From Bacteroidota bacterium (lineage in GTDB: Bacteria; Bacteroidota; Bacteroidia; Chitinophagales; Chitinophagaceae): 37,464 nt of DNA. The stretch covers positions 1 through 37,464 of the forward strand of contig JABDAV010000023.1 of NCBI GenBank assembly GCA_013289015.1, in the 5' to 3' direction. This document shows, one piece after another, positions 15,668 through 24,505 of this stretch. A program made the position numbers and the translations under genes. Under the pieces are notes generated by a model. The model worked only from the letters and a program-made list of their open reading frames with translations, was not told the origin of the DNA and did no database searches. Positions within the stretch are counted from its first letter, which is position 1; each line of letters starts with the position of its first letter.

Positions 15668-16534
15668 TTATTTTATGCTTAAAGCAAGAGCACTCCAGTC
15701 ATGATCTTTATAACCTTCATCAAATAATTGCTGGTATTCTTGTTTTATTAAATTACCCAAAGGCATTGCAGTTCCTGTTTTATCAGCCTGCTTTTTTATT
15801 AATGCAGCATCCTTTAAACCCAGTTCCAGGCTGAATGCTGCAGGCAGAAAAGCTTTTTCTAAAACAAGCCTGCCATAATTAATATAAATGCCACAATTGA
15901 ATAACGTTGAAGTTATCATTTGCATCCATTGCCTTTCATCAATACCGCTTTTTTGTGCGAGTGAAATTCCTTCAGACATAGCCTGCAACGCTGCCTGTAT
16001 CATATAATTTGTACAAAGCTTTGCAACGTTTGCATTGCCGGGTTCTTTTCCATATTCCCAAACATTTATAGCACCTGCATCATTGAGCAAAGGCTTTATA
16101 ATCGAAATAATTTTATCATCACCGGAGATCATAAAATTCAATTTTTTATCTTTTGCAGCTTCAGGCCTTCCTGCTACGGGACAAGCGATATAATGATTTT
16201 TATATTGCTGATGAATTTTAAATAACGCTTCACTTGTTGCAGGCAGAATAGTGCTCATTGAAACATGAATGCCATCTTCTTTTAAATTCTTTGCGATACC
16301 ATCTTCACCATTTGTTATTTCTTCAATGGCTGCATCGTTTGAAACAATTGTAAAAACAACATCACAGGCTGAAGCAAGCTCTTTTATGCTTTTACAAACT
16401 GCAGCACCTTTTTCTTCCAGTGGTTTTGTTTTTGATCTTGTTCTGTTATAAACCATCAGGTCTTTATGATGCTCTAATAAATTTTCTGCTATAGGCGTTC
16501 CAAGATTTCCTAAACCAATAAAACCAATTTGCAT
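15668..16534 (-). CDS. NAD(P)-dependent beta-hydroxyacid dehydrogenase (3-hydroxyisobutyrate dehydrogenase family)
   Basis: 288 residues from the ATG at 16534, which places the dinucleotide-binding motif at the very N-terminus (IGFIGLGNLGTPIAENLL), as usual in the family; an in-frame ATG at 16552 only adds six unconserved residues. Arg in VYNRTRSKTKPLEEKGA favours NADP(H). The substrate-site region VSMSTILPATSEAL and the catalytic Lys in NANVAKLCTNYMIQAALQAM fit. Related enzymes reduce succinic semialdehyde, glyoxylate or tartronate semialdehyde; the exact substrate is not clear. It ends directly against the preceding plus-strand gene, with the two stop codons contiguous and no terminator between. 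Confidence 0.85.
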   Translation of the reverse strand: MQIGFIGLGNLGTPIAENLLEHHKDLMVYNRTRSKTKPLEEKGAAVCKSIKELASACDVVFTIVSNDAAIEEITNGEDGIAKNLKEDGIHVSMSTILPATSEALFKIHQQYKNHYIACPVAGRPEAAKDKKLNFMISGDDKIISIIKPLLNDAGAINVWEYGKEPGNANVAKLCTNYMIQAALQAMSEGISLAQKSGIDERQWMQMITSTLFNCGIYINYGRLVLEKAFLPAAFSLELGLKDAALIKKQADKTGTAMPLGNLIKQEYQQLFDEGYKDHDWSALALSIK

Positions 16535-16594
16535 ACATTTTTGTTTGAACAATTATAAAAATATTGTTATGAAATACGATATGTTCAATGATTT

Positions 16595-17197
16595 TTAAAC
16601 TTGATGTTGAAGCTGACTCAATTTGCTATACGAAATTGGCTTTAGATTTTCTTCCATTAAAACGTCAATAAGTTCTGACGCTTTGTTCACCAACTTATCA
16701 AAAGAAGGTTCTCTTAGTAAACCAAATAATACATAATTGCTGATGGAATTAACCGTCCATTGATTTTGTTTGCCAAAAAGAATTTCTTCATCGTTTCGTT
16801 TTACTAATGCTTTAAATTCTTTTTCAGTAAAATAATGACCATAACTTTCAGGATCAAACAAAACAATAACTTCAATAGCAGGTCTTGACTTTAAATTCCA
16901 TAAAAGCTGAAAAATAATTGTATAATTATTTATTGTTCCAATTAAAGCATTATCATTTCTTTCAAACCCGTTTTTTATAAAAGTCTGAAATGTTTTTCCG
17001 CTAAAGATCGTTTCGATTTTTTTCGGGGCATTATAAACTGTATAAACAATAGCCCAGGCCAAAACAGAACTTATTACAAACCCAACTGATATACTTAAAA
17101 TTAAACCTGTATAATGCGCACGCGCATAAGTAGAAATCACAAACAAAACCCAAATCGGAAATAAAATATAAAGAAAGGTTTTAATTTTTTCTTTCAT
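16595..17197 (-). CDS. Hypothetical protein with two N-terminal membrane helices
   Basis: 200 residues. Two transmembrane helices at about 8-24 (FLYILFPIWVLFVIS) and 31-53 (GLILSISVGFVISSVLAWAI) precede a cytoplasmic domain of about 145 residues with mixed alpha/beta character (YTIIFQLLWNLKSRPAIEVI, then VLFDPESYGHYFTEKEFKAL). I do not recognise the family. It is 6 bases downstream of pruA on the same strand and so is probably co-transcribed with it, without an evident functional link. Confidence 0.65.
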   Translation of the reverse strand: MKEKIKTFLYILFPIWVLFVISTYARAHYTGLILSISVGFVISSVLAWAIVYTVYNAPKKIETIFSGKTFQTFIKNGFERNDNALIGTINNYTIIFQLLWNLKSRPAIEVIVLFDPESYGHYFTEKEFKALVKRNDEEILFGKQNQWTVNSISNYVLFGLLREPSFDKLVNKASELIDVLMEENLKPISYSKLSQLQHQV

Positions 17198-17203
17198 TAT
17201 AAA

Positions 17204-18835
17204 TTACTCTTCATTTAAAAACGGGTAACGATAATCTGTTGGCGGATCGAAAGTTTCTTTGATTGTTCTTGCACTTAACCAGCGATACAAATTCAGCATG
17301 CTGCCTGCTTTATCATTAGTGCCACTTGCTCTTGCACCACCAAACGGTTGCTGGCCAACAACAGCGCCGGTTGGTTTATCATTCACATAAAAATTACCTG
17401 CAGCATATCTCAATTTATTTGTCGCCGATAAAATTGCATTTCTATCCTGTGCAATAATACTTCCTGTTAACGCATAAGGCGAAGTTGTATTAACGATCTC
17501 CATTGTTTCATCAAACTTATTTTCATTGTATATATAAATGGTTAATACAGGGCCAAAAATTTCTTCGCATAAAGAAACATAATTTGGATCTTTTGCTTCT
17601 ATAACTGTTGGCTCAATAAAATAGCCTTTGCTTTTATCATAATTACCACCGGCAATAATTGCTGCATTCGAATCTTTCTTTGCATTATCAATGTAGCGTG
17701 AAATGTTATCAAAAGATTTTTCATCAATTACTGCATTAACGAAGTTGCTGAAGTCCTCAACACTTCCCATCTTCATTGTCTTTATTTCAGCAACAAGCCT
17801 TTGTTTTATTTCATCAGCAAGATTTGATGGAAGATAAGCTCTTGATGCAGCAGAACATTTTTGTCCCTGGAATTCGAAAGCGCCTCTTGCCAAAGCAGTA
17901 ACAGTTGCATCAACATTAGCAGAAGGATGCACCAATACAAAATCTTTTCCGCCTGTTTCACCAACTATGCGCGGATAAGATTTATACTTTGCAATATTCT
18001 CTCCTATTGTTTTCCACATGGTATTGAATACACCCGTACTTCCTGTAAAATGAACACCTGCAAAATCTCTGTGTGAAAAACAAACATTGCCCAATACGGG
18101 ACCATCAACATAAATTAAATTGATGACACCATCAGGCAAGCCCGCTTCTTTTAAAATACGCATAAACATTTGCGCTGCGAATATTTGTGTATGTGCAGGT
18201 TTCCAAACAACAACATTACCACACATGGCAGCACTTGTTGGAAGATTGCCTCCTATTGCAGTAAAATTAAAAGGTGTAATCGCCAGCACAAATCCTTCCA
18301 GTGCACGCCATTCCATGCGGTTGTGCATGCCTGGAGAAGAGTTGGGTTGTTGTTTATATATCTCACTTAAAAAATGAACATTGAAGCGAAGAAAATCTAT
18401 CAACTCACAGGCGCTGTCGATCTCAGCCTGGAAAGGATTTTTACTCTGACCCAGCATGGTTGTGCCGTTCATGTGATAACGATACTTTCCTGCAATAAGA
18501 TCGGCCGCTTTTAAAAATATATGCGCTCTTTCTTCCCATGGCATATTGCTCCATGCTTCTTTAACACTTAATGCAGCATCTATTGCCTGTTTTACATGTG
18601 TTTCATCACCCATGTGAAAATATCCAAGCGTATGCGCAATTTCATGCGGCGGATTTAATGCAGTCCTATTTCCTGTACGCACTTCATCTGCACCTATGTA
18701 CATGGGAATATCAATCGCTTCACTCTTTAATTCTGATAATACTTTTTTTAATTTATTTCTTTCAGCAGAACCTGGTGCATAACTGTAAACAGGTTCATTA
18801 GCTGGCATCGGATAGGAAAAATATCCAAGACTCAT
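17204..18835 (-). CDS. pruA: L-glutamate gamma-semialdehyde (1-pyrroline-5-carboxylate) dehydrogenase
   Basis: 543 residues, the long ALDH4-type form. Oxidises glutamate semialdehyde, in equilibrium with pyrroline-5-carboxylate, to glutamate with NAD+, the second step of proline breakdown. Key sites: Rossmann motif VHFTGSTGVF (262-271), general base E293 in VGETGGKD and nucleophile C327 in GQKCSAASR. AITPFNFTAIGGNLP and the C-terminal QPFGGARASGTNDKAGS are also characteristic. The start follows a -7 box TATCTTTG on the minus strand. The proline dehydrogenase partner (putA-type domain or prodh gene) is not in the window. Confidence 0.95.
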   Translation of the reverse strand: MSLGYFSYPMPANEPVYSYAPGSAERNKLKKVLSELKSEAIDIPMYIGADEVRTGNRTALNPPHEIAHTLGYFHMGDETHVKQAIDAALSVKEAWSNMPWEERAHIFLKAADLIAGKYRYHMNGTTMLGQSKNPFQAEIDSACELIDFLRFNVHFLSEIYKQQPNSSPGMHNRMEWRALEGFVLAITPFNFTAIGGNLPTSAAMCGNVVVWKPAHTQIFAAQMFMRILKEAGLPDGVINLIYVDGPVLGNVCFSHRDFAGVHFTGSTGVFNTMWKTIGENIAKYKSYPRIVGETGGKDFVLVHPSANVDATVTALARGAFEFQGQKCSAASRAYLPSNLADEIKQRLVAEIKTMKMGSVEDFSNFVNAVIDEKSFDNISRYIDNAKKDSNAAIIAGGNYDKSKGYFIEPTVIEAKDPNYVSLCEEIFGPVLTIYIYNENKFDETMEIVNTTSPYALTGSIIAQDRNAILSATNKLRYAAGNFYVNDKPTGAVVGQQPFGGARASGTNDKAGSMLNLYRWLSARTIKETFDPPTDYRYPFLNEE

Positions 18836-18851
18836 ACAGCGAAAATTTTCG

Positions 18852-18859
18852 CAAAGATA
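18852..18859 (-). promoter_or_regulatory. Candidate -7 promoter box for pruA
   Basis: TATCTTTG read on the minus strand matches the Bacteroidota TAnnTTTG consensus and lies 16 bases before the pruA ATG. A clear -33 TTG partner is missing at the expected distance, so this is a weak call. Confidence 0.4.
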
Positions 18860-18966
18860 AAGCAGAAGTTTTTGGGCAGGAGATTATAAACAGCTTTACG
18901 AAAAGCTTTAACTTTCACAAGTTTTTTAATTAACTCGTTTAAACCGGTAAGCGTTAATTTATCTAA

Positions 18967-19449
18967 ATGAAAAACGATCGCAATATGAAAAATGCAATCA
19001 TGTTAGTATTAACAATTGTTGTAACAGCCTTTCAATTAAGCGCACAGGATTCAACTATAAAAGCTTCGCTTAACAATAAGCGGTTCACTTTTGCTCCAAC
19101 CACCATGATGCCTACTTCAGGAAGATCTAGATCGGTTACTTCTTCCGGCTATTTGTTGCAGGTGAAAGGCAATGATACATTGGTTGCTTACCTGCCATAT
19201 GCAGGCAGAGCTTACAGTGCGCCGATGAATTCCTCAGAATCAGGTATAAATTTCACATCAACCAATTTTACCTATGCCGTAAGTGAAGGCAAAAAGAACA
19301 GTTATAAAGTGGTGATAGTAACAAAAGACAGGATGTATAATACCACTCTTACCCTTACTGCGTATGATGATGGCTCAGCTTACCTGAATGTAAACAGCAG
19401 CGATAAACAATCTATATCGTACAATGGTTCTGTAACGGCAGATCAATAA
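18967..19449 (+). CDS. Exported DUF4251 family protein
   Basis: 160 residues. A signal peptide is visible (MKNAIMLVLTIVVTAFQLSA); the ATG at 18985 would begin it directly, and the ATG at 18967 adds six residues. The mature domain matches DUF4251: KASLNNKRFTFAPTTMMPTS at the start, then LLQVKGNDTLVAYLPYAGRA, FTYAVSEGKKNSYKVVIVT and YDDGSAYLNVNSSDKQSISY. The family is confined largely to Bacteroidota, is periplasmic and has no known function. It is a single-gene unit divergent from pruA. Confidence 0.85.
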   Translation: MKNDRNMKNAIMLVLTIVVTAFQLSAQDSTIKASLNNKRFTFAPTTMMPTSGRSRSVTSSGYLLQVKGNDTLVAYLPYAGRAYSAPMNSSESGINFTSTNFTYAVSEGKKNSYKVVIVTKDRMYNTTLTLTAYDDGSAYLNVNSSDKQSISYNGSVTADQ

Positions 19450-19546
19450 GAACTTTTTTTTACCGGCAAATAAACTTTGCTTGAACACAGTTGTTCACTC
19501 CTTTGTACAGTATCTTTTCATGGCAGCAAAAGCTTTTAAATCAAAC

Positions 19547-19554
19547 TATATTTG
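19547..19554 (+). promoter_or_regulatory. Candidate -7 promoter box for the YciA-like thioesterase gene
   Basis: TATATTTG fits TAnnTTTG and lies 14 bases before the ATG at 19569, implying a very short leader. No good -33 TTG was found. Confidence 0.4.
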
Positions 19555-19568
19555 CGCAAAACTTTTAG

Positions 19569-20084
19569 ATGGAAAGCAGAAAAGCATGCGACAGTATTAC
19601 AATCATGAATGAGCTGGTATTGCCGAATGATACAAATGTGTTTGGCAATTTAATGGGCGGCAGATTAATGTATTGGATGGATATTGCTGCAGGCATAACT
19701 GCAGTTAAACATTGTAATGCTCCATGCATGACAGCAAGTGTTGATAATCTTAGTTTTAAAAATCCTATTAAATTGGGGAATGTAGTGCGTATTGAAGCAA
19801 AAATTACAAGGGCTTTTAATACTTCGATGGAAATACATTTAAAAGTCTGGGGCGAAGACAACCTGCATCAATACAGGTATGAAAGCAATGAAGCGTACTT
19901 TACATTTGTTGCGCTTGATCCAAACAATAAACCGAGGCCTGTACCTTCAGTAATTCCGGAAACGGAAGAAGAAAAATTATTGTTTGACGGGGCATTAAGA
20001 AGAAGGCAGGTACGTTTGATACTCGGCGGTAAAATGAAACCGGATGATGCGAACGAATTAAAAGCTTTATTCATCAATAATTAG
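19569..20084 (+). CDS. Acyl-CoA thioesterase, hot-dog (YciA/acyl-CoA hydrolase) type
   Basis: 171 residues with one hot-dog domain. Diagnostic region at about 17-40: ELVLPNDTNVFGNLMGGRLM, then YWMDIAAGITAVKHC, containing the N/D-x-x-G-x-x-x-G-G loop and the catalytic Asp in WMDIA. SVDNLSFKNPIKLGNVVRIE (substrate site strand) and the C-terminal RRRQVRLIL are also typical of the YciA group. Hydrolyses acyl-CoAs, with probable CoA or GDP regulation in the family. Single-gene unit with its own candidate -7 box. Confidence 0.88.
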   Translation: MESRKACDSITIMNELVLPNDTNVFGNLMGGRLMYWMDIAAGITAVKHCNAPCMTASVDNLSFKNPIKLGNVVRIEAKITRAFNTSMEIHLKVWGEDNLHQYRYESNEAYFTFVALDPNNKPRPVPSVIPETEEEKLLFDGALRRRQVRLILGGKMKPDDANELKALFINN

Positions 20085-20194
20085 TTTTGATCGAAGGTTG
20101 CATAAATTCAAAACCCTAAACCATTGTTAATAGCACCTGATGTTTGTGTAATGCAGAAAGTTCTTACATCTTTCATTAAATTAAACGTAGAAAA

Positions 20195-20917
20195 ATGAAA
20201 AAAATATTTTTAGCGCTCTCTGCAAGTTTATGCCTGCTGATTGCAAATGCACAAACATATGATAACACTATAAAGCAACGTACTATAAATGTGAACGGCC
20301 ACTCAGAACTGGAGATAACTCCGGATGAAATTTACGTACAGATCGAATTAAGTGAATATAATAAAAAGAATGGCGACAAGGTTGATATAGAAATAATCCG
20401 GAATCAGTTTTTAACAGCTGTAAAGAGTATGGGTATAGCTGATACTGATGTAGTGGTGCAGGGCTACGCAGGTTGGGATGGAAATTATTGGTGGTATAAT
20501 AAGAATAAGAAAAAGAATCCCGATCTGAAAGCGGGTATTACTTACCAGGTGAAAGTAAAAACGGTTGACGATATGGATAAGCTTGTTGATAAACTTGATG
20601 ACCAGGCAACGCAGAATTTTTATATCAGCAACACTTCACACAGCAGGATTGATTCAATAAAAAGAGAATTGAAATTGCAGGCATTGAAGAATGCAAAAGA
20701 TGAAGCTGCTTCTCTTGCGGCTGCTTACGGCGATACGGTTGGCAAGGCATTAATTATCAATGATCCTAATGAAAGCAGCGATTATCCAAGGCCGATGTAC
20801 AAAGCGAGTGCAATGCTGGCATCAGATGCAGTAAATGGTACAGCGCCGCCGATGAATGTTGATTTTAAAAAGATAAAAATTGAAATGAATGTGAATGTAA
20901 CATTCGAATTGAAATAG
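20195..20917 (+). CDS. Exported SIMPL-domain (DUF541) protein
   Basis: 240 residues. Signal peptide MKKIFLALSASLCLLIANAQ, then the SIMPL domain: TINVNGHSELEITPDEIYVQ, a long helix-strand unit (RNQFLTAVKSMGIADTDVVV), YQVKVKTVDDMDKLVDKLDD, and LKLQALKNAKDEAASLAAAY with the C-terminal strand VNVTFELK. The family (periplasmic, related to mouse SIMPL and E. coli YggE) forms oligomeric rings; the biochemical role is unsettled. Followed by a strong terminator at 20941-20982. Confidence 0.9.
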   Translation: MKKIFLALSASLCLLIANAQTYDNTIKQRTINVNGHSELEITPDEIYVQIELSEYNKKNGDKVDIEIIRNQFLTAVKSMGIADTDVVVQGYAGWDGNYWWYNKNKKKNPDLKAGITYQVKVKTVDDMDKLVDKLDDQATQNFYISNTSHSRIDSIKRELKLQALKNAKDEAASLAAAYGDTVGKALIINDPNESSDYPRPMYKASAMLASDAVNGTAPPMNVDFKKIKIEMNVNVTFELK

Positions 20918-20940
20918 ATGTTATTCGTTGAGTTATTTTC

Positions 20941-20982
20941 ATCAGCAGGTTGTAAATAATTACTTCCTGCTGATTTTTTTTT
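20941..20982 (+). terminator. Rho-independent terminator after the SIMPL gene
   Basis: Stem ATCAGCAGG (20941-20949) and CCTGCTGAT (20966-20974), 16-base loop, then eight or more T. Ends the transcript of the gene stopping at 20917. Confidence 0.88.
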
Positions 20983-21054
20983 ATAAGGATCATGTTGTGT
21001 TCAATTCAGCAGGAAATGTTTAATTTTCATTTTTATCATTAACGCTCAAACCCG

Positions 21055-22152
21055 ATGACCAACGAACTGCTATACCAAATTGCTTTAACGCTTGTTCCAA
21101 ATATTGGCTGTGTTCAGTCCAAAATTTTAATTGAAAAATATGGTAATGCAGAAAGTGTTTTTAAAGCACGCAAAAAAGAATTGTCTGCAATTGAAAACAT
21201 AGGTGTTGTGCGCGCATCAAGCATAAAAAGCTTTGATAATTTTTCGTTAGCGGAAGATGAAATAAAGTTTATGGAAAAATATAAGATCACTCCCTTGTTT
21301 ATAGCAGATAAAAATTATCCGAAACGTTTATTACATTGTTATGATGCTCCCACCCTTTTATATTATCGCGGAAATGCAGATTTGAATGCATCAAAGATCA
21401 TCAGTATAATAGGCACAAGAAGTAATACAGATTACGGCAAACAGGTAACAGAAAAACTGGTAAGCGAATTAAAAGAATTAAATGTTTTAATTATAAGCGG
21501 GCTTGCGTTTGGCATTGATGCAATTGCGCATAAAGCTGCTTTGCAAAACGAACTTGAAACAATTGCCGTACTGGCGCATGGTTTAAATATAATTTATCCG
21601 CAGCAGCATAAAACGCTGGCAAAAGAAATTGTACAACAGGGCGGCCTGCTTACTGAATTTACAAATGGTGATAAGCCTGATAAACATAATTTTCCAAAAC
21701 GTAACCGCATTGTAGCCGGCCTTGCTGATGCAACAGTTGTAATTGAAACAGCCATAAAAGGCGGCAGCATGATAACAGCAGAATTCGCAAATAATTATAA
21801 CCGCGATGTGTTTGCCCTGCCGGGAAAAATAACAGATACAAAAAGCACGGGTTGTAATTATCTTATTCAAAACAATAAGGCAATTCTTTTCACTGATGCA
21901 AAAGAATTAATGGCAACGCTTGGGTGGCAAACCAAAAAGATCAATAAAAAACAACAAAAAGAACTGTTTATTGAATTAAATGAAGATGAAAGAACGATAG
22001 TAAATATTTTAAGAGAAAAAGAACTAACACATATTGACGAGATAAATCTCAGAAGCAATCTTAGCAGCAGTTCTGTTGCGGCAGCAATCTTAAATTTAGA
22101 ATTGCAGAATGTAATTACAGGTTTACCCGGAAAAATGTATAAGCTGTTATAG
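21055..22152 (+). CDS. dprA: DNA processing protein DprA
   Basis: 365 residues. Binds single-stranded DNA entering by natural transformation and loads RecA. An N-terminal helix-hairpin-helix/SAM-like part (LVPNIGCVQSKILIEKYGNA) precedes the extended Rossmann domain: ISIIGTRSNTDYGKQVTEKL, ISGLAFGIDAIAHKAAL, LAHGLNIIYPQQHKTLAKEI, FPKRNRIVAGLADATVVIET and KGGSMITAEFANNYNRDVFA. A C-terminal winged-helix (DEINLRSNLSSSSVAAAILN then LEL) fits DprA domain 3. A truncated comM and recF lie elsewhere in the window, but no operon links them. Confidence 0.95.
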   Translation: MTNELLYQIALTLVPNIGCVQSKILIEKYGNAESVFKARKKELSAIENIGVVRASSIKSFDNFSLAEDEIKFMEKYKITPLFIADKNYPKRLLHCYDAPTLLYYRGNADLNASKIISIIGTRSNTDYGKQVTEKLVSELKELNVLIISGLAFGIDAIAHKAALQNELETIAVLAHGLNIIYPQQHKTLAKEIVQQGGLLTEFTNGDKPDKHNFPKRNRIVAGLADATVVIETAIKGGSMITAEFANNYNRDVFALPGKITDTKSTGCNYLIQNNKAILFTDAKELMATLGWQTKKINKKQQKELFIELNEDERTIVNILREKELTHIDEINLRSNLSSSSVAAAILNLELQNVITGLPGKMYKLL

Positions 22153-22202
22153 ATGCTGGTTGCTCGTTGCTTGTTGCAAGTAAAATTTTATAATGAATCA
22201 TT

Positions 22203-22572
22203 ATGAAGACATATAGAGAGCTTGAAGTTTATAAAACCTCAAAGGAACCTGCTATCAAAATTCATTTTATGAGCTTAACACTTCCAAAATTTGAATTATA
22301 TGAAGAAGGCAGCCAAATAAGAAGGTCATCAAAAGCAGTAACAAGTGCAAACGTTGAAGGATATGGAAGAAGAAATTATAAAAAAGATTTTATAAAGTTC
22401 TTTGTCATCGCAATAACTGAATGTGATGAAACAATGGTTCATCTTGATTTCTTGTATAAGACTAAATCATTTGCAAGATGAAACTCTATACACAGAATTA
22501 AACGAAAACTACATAGAACTAAGCAAACATTTAAATAGGTTTATTCAATGGGTTGAGAAAAATTGGAAACCC
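22203..22572 (+). pseudogene. Four-helix-bundle protein (S23/TIGR02436 family) broken by a frameshift
   Basis: The first frame reads [20 protein letters not shown], then [20 protein letters not shown] followed by GYGRR, the signature of the 23S-rRNA-intervening-sequence-protein-like four-helix bundles, and stops at 22479-22481 after YKTKSFAR. Removing one T from the TTT at 22470-22472 restores [19 protein letters not shown] and the expected C-terminus [14 protein letters not shown]. The restored frame has no stop before glyA and would run into it. Either the extra T is a real inactivating mutation or an error in the sequence. Repetitive CAGCAACAAGCATC-type DNA lies on both sides. Confidence 0.8.
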
Positions 22573-22583
22573 AAAGATCAAGC

Positions 22584-22672
22584 GCCAGAAACCAGCAACA
22601 AGCATCCGGCATCAAATTTCAACATCTTACAAACAAATCATATACCTGCCAATCAGCATCCAACATCAGATA
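22584..22672. repeat. CAGCAAC/AAGCATC-rich repeat, with inverted counterpart at 22152-22177
   Basis: ACCAGCAACAAGCATCCGGC at 22591-22610 continues into CAGCATCCAACATCAGA near 22656-22672. On the other side of the four-helix gene, 22152-22177 carries the opposite-strand vocabulary (GATGCTGGTTGCTCGTTGC). The pair brackets the broken gene in inverted orientation, imperfectly. Confidence 0.5.
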
Positions 22673-22698
22673 CTTACTTTTGCGGGAAATTGATCTTA

Positions 22699-23979
22699 AT
22701 GCAAAAAGACACAGCAGTATTTGCACTTATCCAAAAAGAACTCGAACGCCAGCGCCGCGGAATAGAATTAATTGCCAGTGAAAATTTCACCAGCCTTCAA
22801 ACCATGCAGGCAATGGGTAATGTTATGACGAACAAGTATGCAGAAGGCTATCCCGGCCGCCGTTATTATGGCGGTTGCGAAGTGGTTGATGAAAGCGAGC
22901 AGCTTGCAATTGATCGCCTTAAAGAAATTTTCAATCTTGAATATGCAAATGTGCAGCCTCATAGTGGCGCGCAGGCAAATGCTGCAGTCATGCTGGCTGT
23001 GTTGCAACCCGGCGATGCTATTCTTGGCCTTGATCTGAGCATGGGCGGACATCTTACACATGGTTCTGCTGTAAATTTCAGCGGTAAATTATACCAGCCG
23101 CATTTTTATGGTGTGAAGAAAGAAACAGGTATGGTTGATTATGATATGCTGGAAGCAAAAGCGAAAGAAGTAAAACCTAAATTAATTGTTTGTGGTGCGA
23201 GTGCATATAGCCGCGACTGGGATTATGAACGCATAAGAAAAGTGGCTGATGAAGTGGGCGCAATGATAATGGCTGATATTGCGCATCCTGCGGGATTGAT
23301 CGCAAAGAAATTATTGAATGACCCTTTTGATCATTGCCATATTGTAACATCAACTACACATAAAACGCTACGCGGCCCGCGCGGTGGTGTTGTGATGATG
23401 CGTAACGATTTTGAAAATCCTTTTGGATTAAAAGATGTAAAGGGCAATATCCGCATGATGAGTAACCTGCTTGATATGGCCGTATTCCCCGGCACGCAAG
23501 GTGGTCCGCTTGAACACATTATCGCTGCAAAAGCAGTTTCATTCGGAGAAATACTGACAGATGAATTTACTGATTATGCGAAGCAAATAATTGCCAACGC
23601 ACAGGCAATGTCAAAAGCTTTTAATGATAAAGGTTATAAAAGTATAAGCGACGGAACAGATAATCATTTGCTGCTGATCGATCTCCGCAATAAAAATATT
23701 TCCGGTAAAAAAGCGGAGCAAACTTTAGGCAAAGCAGATATTACTGTGAATAAAAACATGGTTCCTTTTGATGATAAAAGTGCTTTTGTTACATCGGGCA
23801 TTCGAGTAGGTGTTCCTGCTATCACAACCCGTGGCATGAAAGAAGAACACATGCAGTTTGTTGTTGACAGTATTGATGCCAGCCTGATGAATGCTGATGA
23901 TGAGGCTTATCTTTCAAACTTAAAAAATAAAGTGAACGAATTCATGAGCCAATTTCCTTTATATCCGGAATTAGGTTGA
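22699..23979 (+). CDS. glyA: Serine hydroxymethyltransferase
   Basis: 426 residues from the ATG at 22699 ([20 protein letters not shown]), which matches the usual family N-terminus and length. The frame is open for 92 further codons upstream, but those encode the remains of the four-helix-bundle gene. PLP enzyme converting serine and tetrahydrofolate to glycine and 5,10-methylene-tetrahydrofolate. Key residues: IELIASENF at 22-30, [15 protein letters not shown] at 47-61, D193 and H196 in [10 protein letters not shown], and Schiff-base K222 in [14 protein letters not shown]. Followed by a hairpin terminator at 24046-24079. Confidence 0.96.
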   Translation: MQKDTAVFALIQKELERQRRGIELIASENFTSLQTMQAMGNVMTNKYAEGYPGRRYYGGCEVVDESEQLAIDRLKEIFNLEYANVQPHSGAQANAAVMLAVLQPGDAILGLDLSMGGHLTHGSAVNFSGKLYQPHFYGVKKETGMVDYDMLEAKAKEVKPKLIVCGASAYSRDWDYERIRKVADEVGAMIMADIAHPAGLIAKKLLNDPFDHCHIVTSTTHKTLRGPRGGVVMMRNDFENPFGLKDVKGNIRMMSNLLDMAVFPGTQGGPLEHIIAAKAVSFGEILTDEFTDYAKQIIANAQAMSKAFNDKGYKSISDGTDNHLLLIDLRNKNISGKKAEQTLGKADITVNKNMVPFDDKSAFVTSGIRVGVPAITTRGMKEEHMQFVVDSIDASLMNADDEAYLSNLKNKVNEFMSQFPLYPELG

Positions 23980-24045
23980 TGATATAAGTCAGAAACTTAT
24001 CGCATATTCTACAAAGCCTAGGGACTTTGCAGAGCGAGAAAATTA

Positions 24046-24079
24046 AAAAGATCAGGCGCTTAATAATGCCTGATCTTTT
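24046..24079. terminator. Bidirectional terminator between glyA and the DUF3052 gene
   Basis: AAAAGATCAGGC (24046-24057), 10-base loop, GCCTGATCTTTT (24068-24079): a 12-bp perfect stem with A and T ends, placed between convergent genes. Confidence 0.85.
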
Positions 24080-24099
24080 GGTTTAGTATGTTCTGTTCT

Positions 24100-24492
24100 T
24101 TAAAGGAGGACCAGTTTTAATCCTGACCAAACTTCATCAACTGCGCAAACTTTCACATCAACCAACCCAATTGATAAAGCAGTATTGCGGATAATATCTT
24201 CAGTAAGATCTGTTGGAATTTTTGCTGATCTTTTATGCCACGAAACCCATATAATTCCATCCTGTTCAATTTCATTTTTTAAATCATGGATATATGTTTC
24301 AAACGTTTTTACATCTTTTGCAAACAAATGGATAAAATTCTTTTTTGATTTTTTATTGTTCAGAAACTGAACATCGGAAGGCATATCGGTAAACAATTCC
24401 AAATAATAATCAGGCGCATTTATCAAGCGCATTTTAAAACCAGGTTTTATTCCAAGTTTTTTTGCGAGTGGTGTTGAGGAATAGCCAGCCAT
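24100..24492 (-). CDS. DUF3052 family protein
   Basis: 130 residues. The N-terminus MAGYSSTPLAKKLGIKPGFK and the C-terminal part DGIIWVSWHKRSAKIPTDLT followed by EDIIRNTALSIGLVDVKVC and AVDEVWSGLKLVL are the recognisable family pattern. Small cytosolic protein of unknown function, widespread in bacteria. No operon partner is evident; a repeat element of about 200 bases lies upstream of it. Confidence 0.88.
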   Translation of the reverse strand: MAGYSSTPLAKKLGIKPGFKMRLINAPDYYLELFTDMPSDVQFLNNKKSKKNFIHLFAKDVKTFETYIHDLKNEIEQDGIIWVSWHKRSAKIPTDLTEDIIRNTALSIGLVDVKVCAVDEVWSGLKLVLL

Positions 24493-24505
24493 TTTATAAG
24501 TATAT

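Noticed and set aside
22203..22572. Diversity-generating retroelement accessory gene (avd)
   Set aside because: The four-helix-bundle fold is shared with Avd, but there is no reverse transcriptase, template repeat or variable repeat nearby.
22423..22698. 92-residue N-terminal extension of GlyA
   Set aside because: It encodes the end of the broken four-helix protein and repeat DNA; GlyA homology and length start at the ATG at 22699.
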